A stretch of DNA of 64,000 bases from Gracilimonas tropica DSM 19535 (GTDB taxonomy: Bacteria > Bacteroidota > Rhodothermia > Balneolales > Balneolaceae). This document shows positions 1-7,977 of this stretch, piece after piece. Position 1 is the stretch's first letter, and every line of letters begins with the position of its first letter. Where the stretch lies: positions 1-64,000 of the forward strand of contig NZ_AQXG01000007.1 of NCBI RefSeq assembly GCF_000375425.1, given 5' to 3'. Both the position numbers and the translations under genes were made by a program. Under the pieces are notes generated by a model. It searched no databases, had not been told where the DNA came from, and saw nothing but the letters and a program-made list of their open reading frames with translations.

Positions 1-304
1 TTGAACCACCGCTAAATGTGGAAAAAGCAACCCATTACTGCAAATTAAAAATGCCCTTTGTTTCCTGGACAGGCTGGCTGGAAGTGTGGAATAGGAGTGT
101 TGAACAAAGCCCCGAGCGCTCCCGAAATTCAAAACCAATTCTAACGACTTTTTCAGCGAAACATTTACCAAAACCACGGGCGCAGATTCGGGACTTCTTA
201 GTGGCAAACCACAAACAACGCACCGGACGAAATTAAATGCCACGAACCGCAAAAAAGCTCCGATCAACACACAAAACCTGAAAGCCTGGCCGGGCACATA
301 ACAT
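1..304. other. Left edge, possible integron cassette body
   Basis: This stretch lies left of an attC-like palindrome and upstream of an integron integrase, where the cassette array is expected. Two mutually antisense open frames (about 72 codons on plus, 62 on minus) are present, but neither protein resembles a family I know and neither has a convincing start region. It may be the end of an ORF-less or degenerate cassette whose remainder lies outside the window. No function is assigned. Confidence 0.3.
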
Positions 305-445
305 AATATTATCCGAACGAGGGTATTGTTAGGGCGAACGAGTGGAAACCGCCTTTACGCGCTTTCCTGCCACTTCTTGTTCGTATAATGTGATTTTTGG
401 GATGTTATCCGAATCGTCGTTCGCCTAAGCTGTTCGGATAATATC
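305..445. repeat. attC-like imperfect palindrome
   Basis: A 141-bp nested palindrome. The outer arms TTATCCGAAC (309-318) and GTTCGGATAA (432-441) are perfectly complementary. The inner arms at 329-341 (TTAGGGCGAACGA) and 417-428 (TCGTTCGCCTAA) pair with one bulge. A further stem joins 335-345 with 370-383. The order AAC-end, GTT-start, spacer, AA-end, GTT-start resembles the R''-L''-L'-R' architecture of integron attC sites, and the length is at the upper end of the known attC range. The R boxes do not match the strict GTTRRRY/RYYYAAC consensus, so the call rests on architecture and on the adjacent integrase. A smaller near-perfect hairpin (400-413 with 433-446) uses the same right arm. Confidence 0.5.
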
Positions 446-456
446 CAATTTTTTTT

Positions 457-485
457 GTAAGGAATTGCTTCCTCATCGCTCTAAC
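457..485 (-). other. Candidate attI or dispersed motif upstream of intI
   Basis: Read on the minus strand this begins GTTAGAGCGATGAG and ends ATTCCTTAC. It lies about 36 bp from the integrase start, between the integrase and the attC-like palindrome, where attI sites normally sit. GTTAGAG is close to the GTTRRRY core. A closely similar element occurs on the plus strand at 19465-19493, about 19 kb away, so it may instead be a dispersed repeat. No experimental cross-over point can be read from sequence. Confidence 0.35.
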
Positions 486-521
486 AAGATAACACCATCA
501 ACCAAATAATCAACTGATATT

Positions 522-1484
522 ATGGCTAAGTCTAAATTATTGGAACAGGTCAGGCAGGAAATTCGACGGCGAAATTACAGCTACAAAACTGAACAATCCT
601 ACACCAGTTGGATTATCCGATATGTGAAATTTCATGGAACGGTTCACCCCAAAAATTTGGGAGATACCGAAGTGGAACAATTTCTGAATTACCTGGCGAA
701 CGATCAAAATGTGGCTTCCGGAACACAAAATCAGGCGCTTTCGGCTTTGTTGTTTTTGTATAGAGAGGTGTTTGGAAAAGAATCACTGGATCTCAAAAAT
801 CTAACCAGAGCAAAAAAACCTAAGCGTTTGCCGGTGGTTTTATCCGTAGAGGAAATAGCAGCTATTCTGAAGGAACTGAAGGGAGTAGCCGCACTTATTT
901 GCAGGATTTTATATGGCAGCGGACTCCGAATTTCCGAGTGCCTGCGACTTCGTGTTCAGGATATTGATTTTGATTATGAGCAATTATGGGTGCGTTCAGG
1001 AAAAGGATTGAAGGACCGGGTGAGCCTGCTGCCTCAAAAATGCATTCCAGAACTCAAAGAACAAATCAAAAAAGTGGAAGCTATTCACCAAAATGATTTG
1101 GCCAAAGGATTCGGAAAATCAAATTTACCTAAAGCCCTCTCAAAAAAATATCCCGGGGAAGACAAGGAGCTTCGCTGGCAATATTTGTTTCCGTCAAAGA
1201 TTATCTCCGAAGATCCCAGAAGCGGACTAAAACACCGATATCATTTGTCTAATCGATATGTGCAAAAAAGGCTCAAGAAAGCAGCTAAAAAAGCAGGCAT
1301 CAACAAAAAAGTAACCTGCCACACCCTCCGTCATTCTTTCGCCACTCATTTATTGAAGAACGGCTACGATATCCGCACTGTCCAGGAACTGCTCGGACAC
1401 AAAAACCTGAAGACGACGATGATCTACACGCACGTGATCAACAAAGGCGGCAACTACATCAAATCTCCGGTGGATGTTTTATAA
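522..1484 (+). CDS. intI: Integron integrase (tyrosine recombinase)
   Basis: A 320-residue site-specific tyrosine recombinase predicted to capture and excise gene cassettes at attI and attC. The N-terminal SAM-like DNA-binding domain covers about residues 3-85 and the catalytic domain about 105-310. Visible catalytic residues are R136 (GLRISECL), H267 and R270 (HTLRHSF), H293 ([10 protein letters not shown]) and nucleophile Y302 (IYTHV). Between the two Arg boxes is an insertion around 203-236 ([21 protein letters not shown]) that characterises IntI and is absent from XerC/XerD. The terminal SPVDVL also matches the IntI ending SPLD-L. The protein looks complete and active. It reads away from the attC-like palindrome, the usual divergent layout of an integron. 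Confidence 0.93.
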   Translation: MAKSKLLEQVRQEIRRRNYSYKTEQSYTSWIIRYVKFHGTVHPKNLGDTEVEQFLNYLANDQNVASGTQNQALSALLFLYREVFGKESLDLKNLTRAKKPKRLPVVLSVEEIAAILKELKGVAALICRILYGSGLRISECLRLRVQDIDFDYEQLWVRSGKGLKDRVSLLPQKCIPELKEQIKKVEAIHQNDLAKGFGKSNLPKALSKKYPGEDKELRWQYLFPSKIISEDPRSGLKHRYHLSNRYVQKRLKKAAKKAGINKKVTCHTLRHSFATHLLKNGYDIRTVQELLGHKNLKTTMIYTHVINKGGNYIKSPVDVL

Positions 1485-1852
1485 ATCGTCCATCCATCAT
1501 TCGAAAATCAGCTCAAAATGAATTCTGATTAACCGAATGACCGATTTGAATCGTTTAATCCGGCCTTAGGAAAATGGCCGTTAAGAAGGTGACGAAATGC
1601 AGCGTTAAGAAATAAACCATTCCGCTGACTAATCCGCAAACAAGCAACCGGAGGGATGGAGCTTTGGTTTATTTTAGTGAAATGGAGTCAGCTTTAGGTC
1701 ATTTTCCGCAGCCTTGATTTTTTGGTTCGTTTTGTATCAAGACAAAATGAACAGAGAAGCCTAACTGAGAGAAAAAAGCCTAACATCAGGAATGGGTAAA
1801 AGATATATCAGGAACCGACTTAAGAAGTATTTTGAGGAAGATTAGTTTCTGC
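1485..1852. other. Intergenic region without a recognised gene
   Basis: The 368 bp between the integrase and the convergent MgtC-type gene hold no credible ORF, and I see no strong terminator hairpin. No tRNA-like cloverleaf or long repeat was noticed. Confidence 0.4.
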
Positions 1853-3127
1853 TCAAACAAACAACCATACACTCAAAACCCCACCGGTCGAAATAACTCC
1901 GACCATCCACAACAAGTCGATGCTTTTTTGCCAGCCGGCCCAGAAGATAAAGAGTCCGGCTTTTACGAGGGTGTTGGAGATCACGGAAATGACGATACCC
2001 ATGGTGGCTACATAATTGGTGATCTCCGTTTGTGCCATTTTAGACAAGGACAGCGTGATGGCATCCACATCCATCAAACCGGATAGCAGCGCCAGCAGGT
2101 AAATGCCCTGATCCCCAAACCATTCCTGCAAAGCGGTTGCCGCAACTAAGATCACCGCCAGCAAAGCTCCGAATTTCAACGCGGTGGGAAGCTGCAGCGG
2201 ATTGCCAAGCTCCAGTGTGGGATTCTCATCATCGGTATCATTTTCAGATTTGATCCACAGCCAGATCACACATAAAACCGTAAGGACCAACATGGTGGAA
2301 AGTGGAATCCAAAGTGGGTCGAGGAGAGATCGGTTCACCACAGAAACTTCAATAAAAACGCGTACCAGCATGATGGAGGAAGCCACCAATACGCCGGCTA
2401 CAAAAATGTAGGTTTTTCCTTTTTTTATCTGTTTGGCAAACTGGGAAAGACTGATGGTAACGGCGGTAGATGAAGCGAGTCCGCCAATGATGGAAGTGAG
2501 CAAAGTGCCTTTATCCTGTCCCGCATATTTCACCAGAATATAGCCGATGAAGGAAAGTCCGGAGATCAGCACCACCATCCACCATATCCAATAAGGATTC
2601 AGCGTATCCCAGGGGCCATAACCCTGATTCGGCAAAACCGGCAGCAATATCACGGAGATCACCAGCAGTTTGATGCCGGCATATATAACTTCCATTTCAA
2701 TATTTTGAAGCCAGCGGTGCAGAACGGGCTTCATGCTGAGGAGAGCAATTACGGCTACCGCACTTCCCAGGGCCTCGATCTGATGACCAAGCGCGGCCCA
2801 GGCTCCGAGTGTAAAGGTAAGCAGCAGCGCCACTTCGGTTGTAATTCCAATATCTTCGTTTTCTTTTACCTTGATCTCAAACACATAGGAAGCAACGACC
2901 AGAGAAACAAACCCAAGAAAGACGATTCCCAAAATCCACTCGCCGGTGTAAGGAATGAGGGTCGCCCAAATTCCACCTAATAATCCCACCAGGCTAAAGG
3001 TTCGGATTCCTGCAATTCGATCTCCCTCATCTTCCTTTCGCCCGTACCAACCCCGTTCAATGCCGATGAGCAATCCTACTCCCAAAGCAGAGAGCAGTTT
3101 CCAGATTATGTCGATTTGAGGTTCCAT
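1853..3127 (-). CDS. MgtC/SapB family membrane protein with DUF4010
   Basis: A 424-residue polytopic inner-membrane protein. The N-terminal part (about 8-140) has the MgtC/SapB signature LLIGIERGW followed by a charged loop and GIRTFSLVGLLGG. The C-terminal half (about 180-400) matches DUF4010, including the stretch LLSGLMDVDAITLSLS. I count roughly twelve hydrophobic segments. MgtC proteins are linked to magnesium homeostasis and regulation of membrane ATPases, but the role of the two-domain form is not established, so only family membership is claimed. It starts at an ATG followed by EPQIDIIW and appears to be a single-gene unit. Confidence 0.85.
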   Translation of the reverse strand: MEPQIDIIWKLLSALGVGLLIGIERGWYGRKEDEGDRIAGIRTFSLVGLLGGIWATLIPYTGEWILGIVFLGFVSLVVASYVFEIKVKENEDIGITTEVALLLTFTLGAWAALGHQIEALGSAVAVIALLSMKPVLHRWLQNIEMEVIYAGIKLLVISVILLPVLPNQGYGPWDTLNPYWIWWMVVLISGLSFIGYILVKYAGQDKGTLLTSIIGGLASSTAVTISLSQFAKQIKKGKTYIFVAGVLVASSIMLVRVFIEVSVVNRSLLDPLWIPLSTMLVLTVLCVIWLWIKSENDTDDENPTLELGNPLQLPTALKFGALLAVILVAATALQEWFGDQGIYLLALLSGLMDVDAITLSLSKMAQTEITNYVATMGIVISVISNTLVKAGLFIFWAGWQKSIDLLWMVGVISTGGVLSVWLFV

Positions 3128-3402
3128 GGGTAAACTTCCTTAATTCGCTTGAATTCGATAGAAAACTATCCCTTTGTCGTCACCCTGAGCGTATTTAATT
3201 TTATCAGGACATAATATATTCCGCGACGGGTCTCAAAGTTTAAACCCGTTGACTTGTATTATAATTTGTCCCGATTTCTCGGGATCGCGTTTACCAAATG
3301 TCTTACATAGTACTTTTAAAGCGCTCAGGATGACAATTTCACAGAGTTTATCTCGGATTCACAATAGCTACTCAAATGTATGAAAAAACAGCAGAATTGA
3401 AA

Positions 3403-3882
3403 CTACATATTAATCTTGTAGTTCCCTTTCACATTGCGCTCTATCTGACGCTTCACATCTTTTTCTTTGATGGAATCGCGTTTATCAAATTGCTTCTTCC
3501 CTTTTGCCACGCCGATCAACACCTTTGCTTTTCCTCCCTTGAAATAAAGCTTAAGCGGAACGATGGTATATCCCTGTTGCTGTACGGCTTTGTCGAGCTC
3601 CCGGATTTCTTTCTTGTTGAGTAGCAGTTTTCTCGGACGGCGCGGATCATGGTTGTAGTAAGAACCATGCTCATAGGGTTTGATGTACAACTCTCGCAGC
3701 CACACCTCTCCATTTTGGATATAAGCAAATGAATCGGTAAAACTGGCCTTCCCCTGTCGCAGCGACTTCACCTCGGTTCCTTTTAAAACCAAACCGGCTT
3801 CATACGTTTCCTCGACATTAAAATCGTGGCGTGCCTTTCGATTTTGGATGGTGGGTGTTGTTTTTTTCTTCTCGTTACTCAT
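3403..3882 (-). CDS. smpB: SsrA-binding protein SmpB
   Basis: A 159-residue RNA-binding protein that delivers tmRNA to stalled ribosomes for trans-translation. It has the SmpB features in order: NRKARHDF near residue 14, the oligonucleotide-binding barrel with GTEVKSLRQGKA, YIKPYEHGSYYNHDPRRPRK, and the basic C-terminal tail with KKQFDKRD and VKRQIERN that enters the mRNA channel. The length is normal for the family. About ten lysine-rich residues precede the core, consistent with the ATG used. No ssrA gene is visible in the flanks. The call is secure. Confidence 0.97.
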   Translation of the reverse strand: MSNEKKKTTPTIQNRKARHDFNVEETYEAGLVLKGTEVKSLRQGKASFTDSFAYIQNGEVWLRELYIKPYEHGSYYNHDPRRPRKLLLNKKEIRELDKAVQQQGYTIVPLKLYFKGGKAKVLIGVAKGKKQFDKRDSIKEKDVKRQIERNVKGNYKINM

Positions 3883-4080
3883 ATGATCACTTTTTGTGAT
3901 GCTGTTTTTAGAGATAATTTGTGTCTTAGGAAATCCATCTGTCGGATAACCCGTCTGATGGATGAGCCTGAATAAGCTTAAAAGTTAGAATCAGAACGGC
4001 CGGAAGAGCCTCAAGCCGTCAGACCGAAAAGAACTTTTGCTAAAAATGATACACATTCTTTACCTCACATTACTATGATG

Positions 4081-4509
4081 CTATACCTGAAAACCCATTT
4101 CTTCGAGTTTATCCAGCACTTCTTGTTCGGGCTGACGATCCGGGAAGCTGCGGTAGATGGCTAAGATCTGATCAATTTCCGCACGGGCTTTCTCGTTTTC
4201 CGGGTTGATCTCCAGCACTTTGATGAACTCCCGCAGCGCGTTGTTAGCACTCTCCCGCATTTGCGCCGGCTGTGAATTATAGATCAAATGAATGCCGTGA
4301 CGAAGGTGGATCTGCTCTTTGAGTTCGTCTGCGTTTTCCGGAGATGCTTCTTCAACTGCATTCATAGCGGCGTCAAAATCAGCTTCCGATAAATATTGCT
4401 CTACTTGTTGTTCTAACGTGAGTTCTTCGGCCTCCTGATTTTGGGTTTCAGATTGTGAACAGGCAACAGTAAGACCGATTGTTAAAAGGGAAATAAGAAA
4501 TATTCTCAT
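4081..4509 (-). CDS. Small lipoprotein with TPR-like helical repeats
   Basis: A 142-residue predicted lipoprotein. The signal peptide ends in a lipobox (LTVAC, Cys17), followed by an acidic Gln/Glu linker. The remainder is helical, with a tetratricopeptide-like segment around 90-115 (ALREFIKVLEINPENEKARAEI). The family is not otherwise recognised. It is the last gene of a likely operon arcA, site-2 protease, lipoprotein, with short gaps (18 and 24 bp). A periplasmic scaffold or assembly role would be a guess. Confidence 0.75.
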   Translation of the reverse strand: MRIFLISLLTIGLTVACSQSETQNQEAEELTLEQQVEQYLSEADFDAAMNAVEEASPENADELKEQIHLRHGIHLIYNSQPAQMRESANNALREFIKVLEINPENEKARAEIDQILAIYRSFPDRQPEQEVLDKLEEMGFQV

Positions 4510-4533
4510 GAAGATAGTGTGTTGAGGGTTAGA

Positions 4534-5754
4534 TTAGTTCATATAAATTGGGTTCGGACTGATACAGAGCAGAAAGATAAGCATACTGAGCCATCCTATC
4601 ACACGTCTTCCGGGAGATAATTGCTCTTCGATATCCACCGGAGGGTGTTCTACCTTTACCACAAAAGCCACAAAAAAGCTCCACACCAACCAAATGAAGG
4701 AAGCATTACCGGGATCAATTCCTCCCGTAATAACTGTGTATCCTGCAGTGATGGCTATGGATAAAACCGTCATCCCCTGAATCCAGGTTTTGTTGGCCAG
4801 CATAAAGGCTTTGTGGATCAGAAAGTATACCAACATCCCCCAAAGCAGCCATTCCACCAAGGGCACATCCAGGTAACCGGCAATAATGTCTTTGATGACG
4901 GGCACGGCTTCAATCCCGGCAAGTGCCGTTAGAAACGCATAGAAAACACGAGCTACGATATTGTGTTTTTTATGCCCGATCAGGGAGTACAAAATATGTC
5001 CGCCATCGAGTTGACCTACCGGCATCAGGTTCAAAGCGGTGAAAAACAACCCCAGCCATCCTGCAAATAAAAACGGGTAATGATACATTTCCCACATAGG
5101 CGGCACATTCTCAAACATAGAGGCGAGTGCCGTGTAAAGCAACGTATTTCCAATGGTGAGAACGCCCTGCCCCTCAACTTCATCTGTGATGAAATCAGGA
5201 TAGGTGCCGTTTTGGGCTACGTATTCTTTCAGTTCCTCGTGACCGGAAAAATTTTGAACATAGTCCGGTTCAGGAAGCGTGGCAAAGCCCACCAACAGAA
5301 CGATCAGTGCTACAATAAATCCCGCAACAGGACCGGAAGCTCCAACATCAAAAAGCTGATGCATTTTCCGGATGCGTTCTTTGATGCGAATGACGGCTCC
5401 CATAGTTCCAATTCCAATAGGTATAGGAATATAGTATGGCAGGGTAACCCGGATGTTATGCTTCACCGCCGCGAAATAATGGCCAAATTCGTGCACCGTC
5501 AGGAAAGAAAGCAGCAATCCGGCAAACAACAATCCTCGCAAAATATCTTGTGTGTTGGGGATACCGAAAGGAAATAGAATAGGATCGAACCCTACGAAGT
5601 TAGCGCCGGTAAGGGTTACAAAACACAAGGTTAGTAAAAACAATCCCAGATGTTTTAATTTAGTCTTGGTGTCGGGATTATTTTTTTGCTCTTCGGTTGA
5701 AGAAATGACTTCAAAATCGGTAGTAATTTCCTCTCTGAATGAATTTGGATCCAA
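4534..5754 (-). CDS. Site-2 protease family (M50) intramembrane metalloprotease
   Basis: A 406-residue multi-pass membrane protein. The zinc-binding HEFGH (HExxH) sits in a hydrophobic segment near residue 88 (FLTVHEFGHYFAA), and the second metal-ligand motif appears later as LNLMPVGQLDGGH. These are the signatures of M50/site-2 proteases, which cut transmembrane or membrane-proximal substrates. Between them is a loop of about 60 residues after LLVGFATLPEPDY that is probably extracytoplasmic. The soluble N-terminal stretch of about 35 residues lacks a PDZ domain, and none is obvious elsewhere, so this is not the RseP form. The substrate is unknown. It lies 18 bp downstream of arcA. Confidence 0.88.
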   Translation of the reverse strand: MDPNSFREEITTDFEVISSTEEQKNNPDTKTKLKHLGLFLLTLCFVTLTGANFVGFDPILFPFGIPNTQDILRGLLFAGLLLSFLTVHEFGHYFAAVKHNIRVTLPYYIPIPIGIGTMGAVIRIKERIRKMHQLFDVGASGPVAGFIVALIVLLVGFATLPEPDYVQNFSGHEELKEYVAQNGTYPDFITDEVEGQGVLTIGNTLLYTALASMFENVPPMWEMYHYPFLFAGWLGLFFTALNLMPVGQLDGGHILYSLIGHKKHNIVARVFYAFLTALAGIEAVPVIKDIIAGYLDVPLVEWLLWGMLVYFLIHKAFMLANKTWIQGMTVLSIAITAGYTVITGGIDPGNASFIWLVWSFFVAFVVKVEHPPVDIEEQLSPGRRVIGWLSMLIFLLCISPNPIYMN

Positions 5755-5772
5755 TCGTTTCTTTGTTTCGAG

Positions 5773-7002
5773 TTAAATGGTCTTTCTTGAAATGGGCATG
5801 GTCATACAGCGTGCTCCGCCTCGGCCCCGGCATAATTCGTGTCCCTGGAAACTAATCGCAATCTTTTGGTCAGGATTCGCAATGAATTCTTTGTTCCCGA
5901 ACTCTTCCACAAATTCAAACTGAGTCATCAGGTTGTAACCATGTTCCACCAGGGTATTAAACGTGTTGGTATTACGCTCGTAGCCTACAATTATTCCGGG
6001 AGCCAGGGCAAAAACGTTTGCACCGTCTGTCCATTGTTCCCGAAATTGATTGGTACGATCTTCTCCCCCACATTTTAGAAATGTGAAATCCTGCCCGGTA
6101 GTTTCTTGCAGGGCATGATGCAGCGAACTTCGGGTTTCCGTTTTAATGGTATCTCCATCTTTAAAAAGTGCCACCACGTTATCCTGCTGTTCCATGATGG
6201 CGGGCGGAAATGCAATACATTCGTTCCGGCTCGCAAAGGTAAAAATGGTATCAAGGTGCATAGAAGATCTTTGCTTGGGGATATCCACAGCCAGAACGGT
6301 TTCAACGCCGCTGCTTAATAATCCTTCCGTTGCTTTGATCAAGCCGCTGAATGATGTTCTCTCACTCATCCCGATAAGAACCAGCTTTTCGGAAACCACC
6401 AACACATCCCCTCCTTCAATGGACTGCTGGCCCGTAATTCGAATGGCATTTTCCCGCACGCTTTCAAACATGGAATGGTACTGAACTAACGTTTCCATCA
6501 TCAGCGATTCCCGAAGCCGGGCTTTTTTAGCTGCCCGCGATACCAGGATCGAATTTCCGACTACAGCTGCCAGGTCTCTCGTAAACAACAAATTTGGAGA
6601 TGGGTGAAGTGTAAATCCTTTTGAATTTTTCAGATGCCCCTGAGTCACAAAATCCAGCAGATCCTGTACATCGAGCTTTAGCAACTCCCCTTCAATCACG
6701 TGCAGGTTTTCTTCCGGAAATTCCCTCACCAGTTGTTCAATGAAATAGGCCCGGGCATCTTCCTGCTGAAAAACCTCCCGAAAAAGATCTACGATCTCAA
6801 TTACTTGTCCACCGGCGGGCATTGCCGCTTTAAAAACATCCAGCATGTCAAGATGTTCGCCGCGAGCATCATCTTCAAAAATGATATCATCAAAAAGCAG
6901 TTCATCTTTCAACTCGGGATTTACCAGGGAAACTTCATGTCCGGGAGTGTGAACGATTACACCTTGCAGGTGACCGATTTCGGAGGAAACATTAATATCC
7001 AT
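5773..7002 (-). CDS. arcA: Arginine deiminase
   Basis: Hydrolyses L-arginine to citrulline and ammonia. The guanidine-modifying fold is clear: SEIGHLQGVIVHTPGHE at the start, LLFTRDLAAVV, IEGGDVLV, MHLDTIFTF with the catalytic His, a CGGEDR stretch, and the C-terminal nucleophile in GGARCMTMP. I use the ATG at 7002 (MDINVSSEIG). An upstream in-frame ATG at 7059 would add 19 hydrophobic residues not found in this family. That leaves about 409 residues, the normal size. No arcB or arcC is adjacent, so an energy-yielding ADI pathway is not shown here. It is followed closely by the site-2 protease gene. Confidence 0.92.
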   Translation of the reverse strand: MDINVSSEIGHLQGVIVHTPGHEVSLVNPELKDELLFDDIIFEDDARGEHLDMLDVFKAAMPAGGQVIEIVDLFREVFQQEDARAYFIEQLVREFPEENLHVIEGELLKLDVQDLLDFVTQGHLKNSKGFTLHPSPNLLFTRDLAAVVGNSILVSRAAKKARLRESLMMETLVQYHSMFESVRENAIRITGQQSIEGGDVLVVSEKLVLIGMSERTSFSGLIKATEGLLSSGVETVLAVDIPKQRSSMHLDTIFTFASRNECIAFPPAIMEQQDNVVALFKDGDTIKTETRSSLHHALQETTGQDFTFLKCGGEDRTNQFREQWTDGANVFALAPGIIVGYERNTNTFNTLVEHGYNLMTQFEFVEEFGNKEFIANPDQKIAISFQGHELCRGRGGARCMTMPISRKTI

Positions 7003-7118
7003 AAATGGGTTAATTAGTGATTGAATGAAGCTGTGCAATATAACGGTTAGCAGCGGCATTTATAAGAAGTAATTGTGCAGATGAAAGGATATCTTGCACG
7101 CCGAAGAAAAGAGATGTT

Positions 7119-7972
7119 ATGACTTCAAAAAATGAAATTGAATCGCTGCTTTTTTTAATGGATGATCCCGATCCGTTTGTGCAGCAAAGTGTAGAGAACA
7201 GGCTTCAGGAATTAGGCGAAAATGCCATTCCCCTTTTGGATGAATACCGAACGGAAGTGAACAGTAAAGATGCCAGGGAACGCGTCAGCGATGTGATCCA
7301 CAAGCTTACATTCGAAACCCTTGAGTCCGATTTTATTGAAGTATTGGAAGGCGGATTAAAGACGCGTAAATCTTTAGAGGAAGCCGTTTTTACGCTGGCT
7401 CGTTTTGGTGATCCAACCCTTAGAATTTCTGAGTATCAGAAGAAATTAGATCGTTTTGCGCAAATGATAGAGCCACAGATCAAGTACCGGCTCGATGAAA
7501 AGCGCAAGATGAAGCGCATGCTTAAATTTATTTTTGAAGATCTGAATTTTCGAGGCGATACGGATACCTACCACGCTCCCAAAAATTGTTTTTTGAATAA
7601 GGTGATCGACAACCGGCAGGGTTTGCCTATTTCTCTAAGTTTGATCGTAATGTTTGTTGCCCGCCGGCTCGAAATGCCCTTTTTTGGCATCAACATGCCC
7701 ATTCACTTTATGCTGAATTATGTAGGGGATAAAGAAGAATTACTCATCGACCCCTATGACGACGGAGCCATTGTAACCTACGATCAGTGCTACTTTTTCC
7801 TCAAAAAAACAATATTGAGCCGCGGCCCGAGCACTTCCAAATTGCCACCAACCTTGATATTGTGCTCCGGTGCATCCGGAATCTGATTCACAGTTATGAA
7901 CGACAGGAAGCTTTGACACGGATTGAAGACCTTCGAAAGCTGCTGAATATTGCTGAGATGTATCAGGATTGA
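7119..7972 (+). pseudogene. SirB1/transglutaminase-like protein, frameshifted
   Basis: Frame 1 (7119-7886) encodes an N-terminal helical region and a transglutaminase-like SirB1 domain. This includes HAPKNCFLNKVIDNRQGLP with the conserved Cys, the segment GLPISLSLI, and GINMPIHFMLNY with the conserved His. After YFFLKK the frame turns into unrelated residues and stops. The expected C-terminus (NNIEPRPEHFQIATNLDI through to AEMYQD at 7972) continues in the -1 frame. The switch falls in an A7 run at 7803-7809, and one extra A would restore a protein of about 284 residues. It may be a true mutation, an assembly error or slippage at the A tract. It is divergent from arcA and convergent with the permease operon (5-bp gap). 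Confidence 0.85.
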
Positions 7973-7977
7973 ATTTT

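Noticed and set aside
18-236. Two opposing short frames at the left edge as cassette genes
   Set aside because: They are mutually antisense, lack recognisable domains and have no clear start context. Only the region, not a gene, is annotated.
522-1484. Calling the recombinase XerC/XerD or a phage integrase
   Set aside because: The IntI-specific insertion ([21 protein letters not shown]) and SPVDVL ending are not found in Xer proteins.
5080-5577. 165-codon plus-strand frame
   Set aside because: It is fully antisense to the site-2 protease gene, whose catalytic motifs are intact. It is a shadow frame.
7803-7809. Programmed -1 frameshift at the A7 tract
   Set aside because: The heptamer is not in the classic X-XXY-YYZ phase and no downstream pseudoknot is evident. 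A mutation or sequence error is more likely, though slippage is not excluded.
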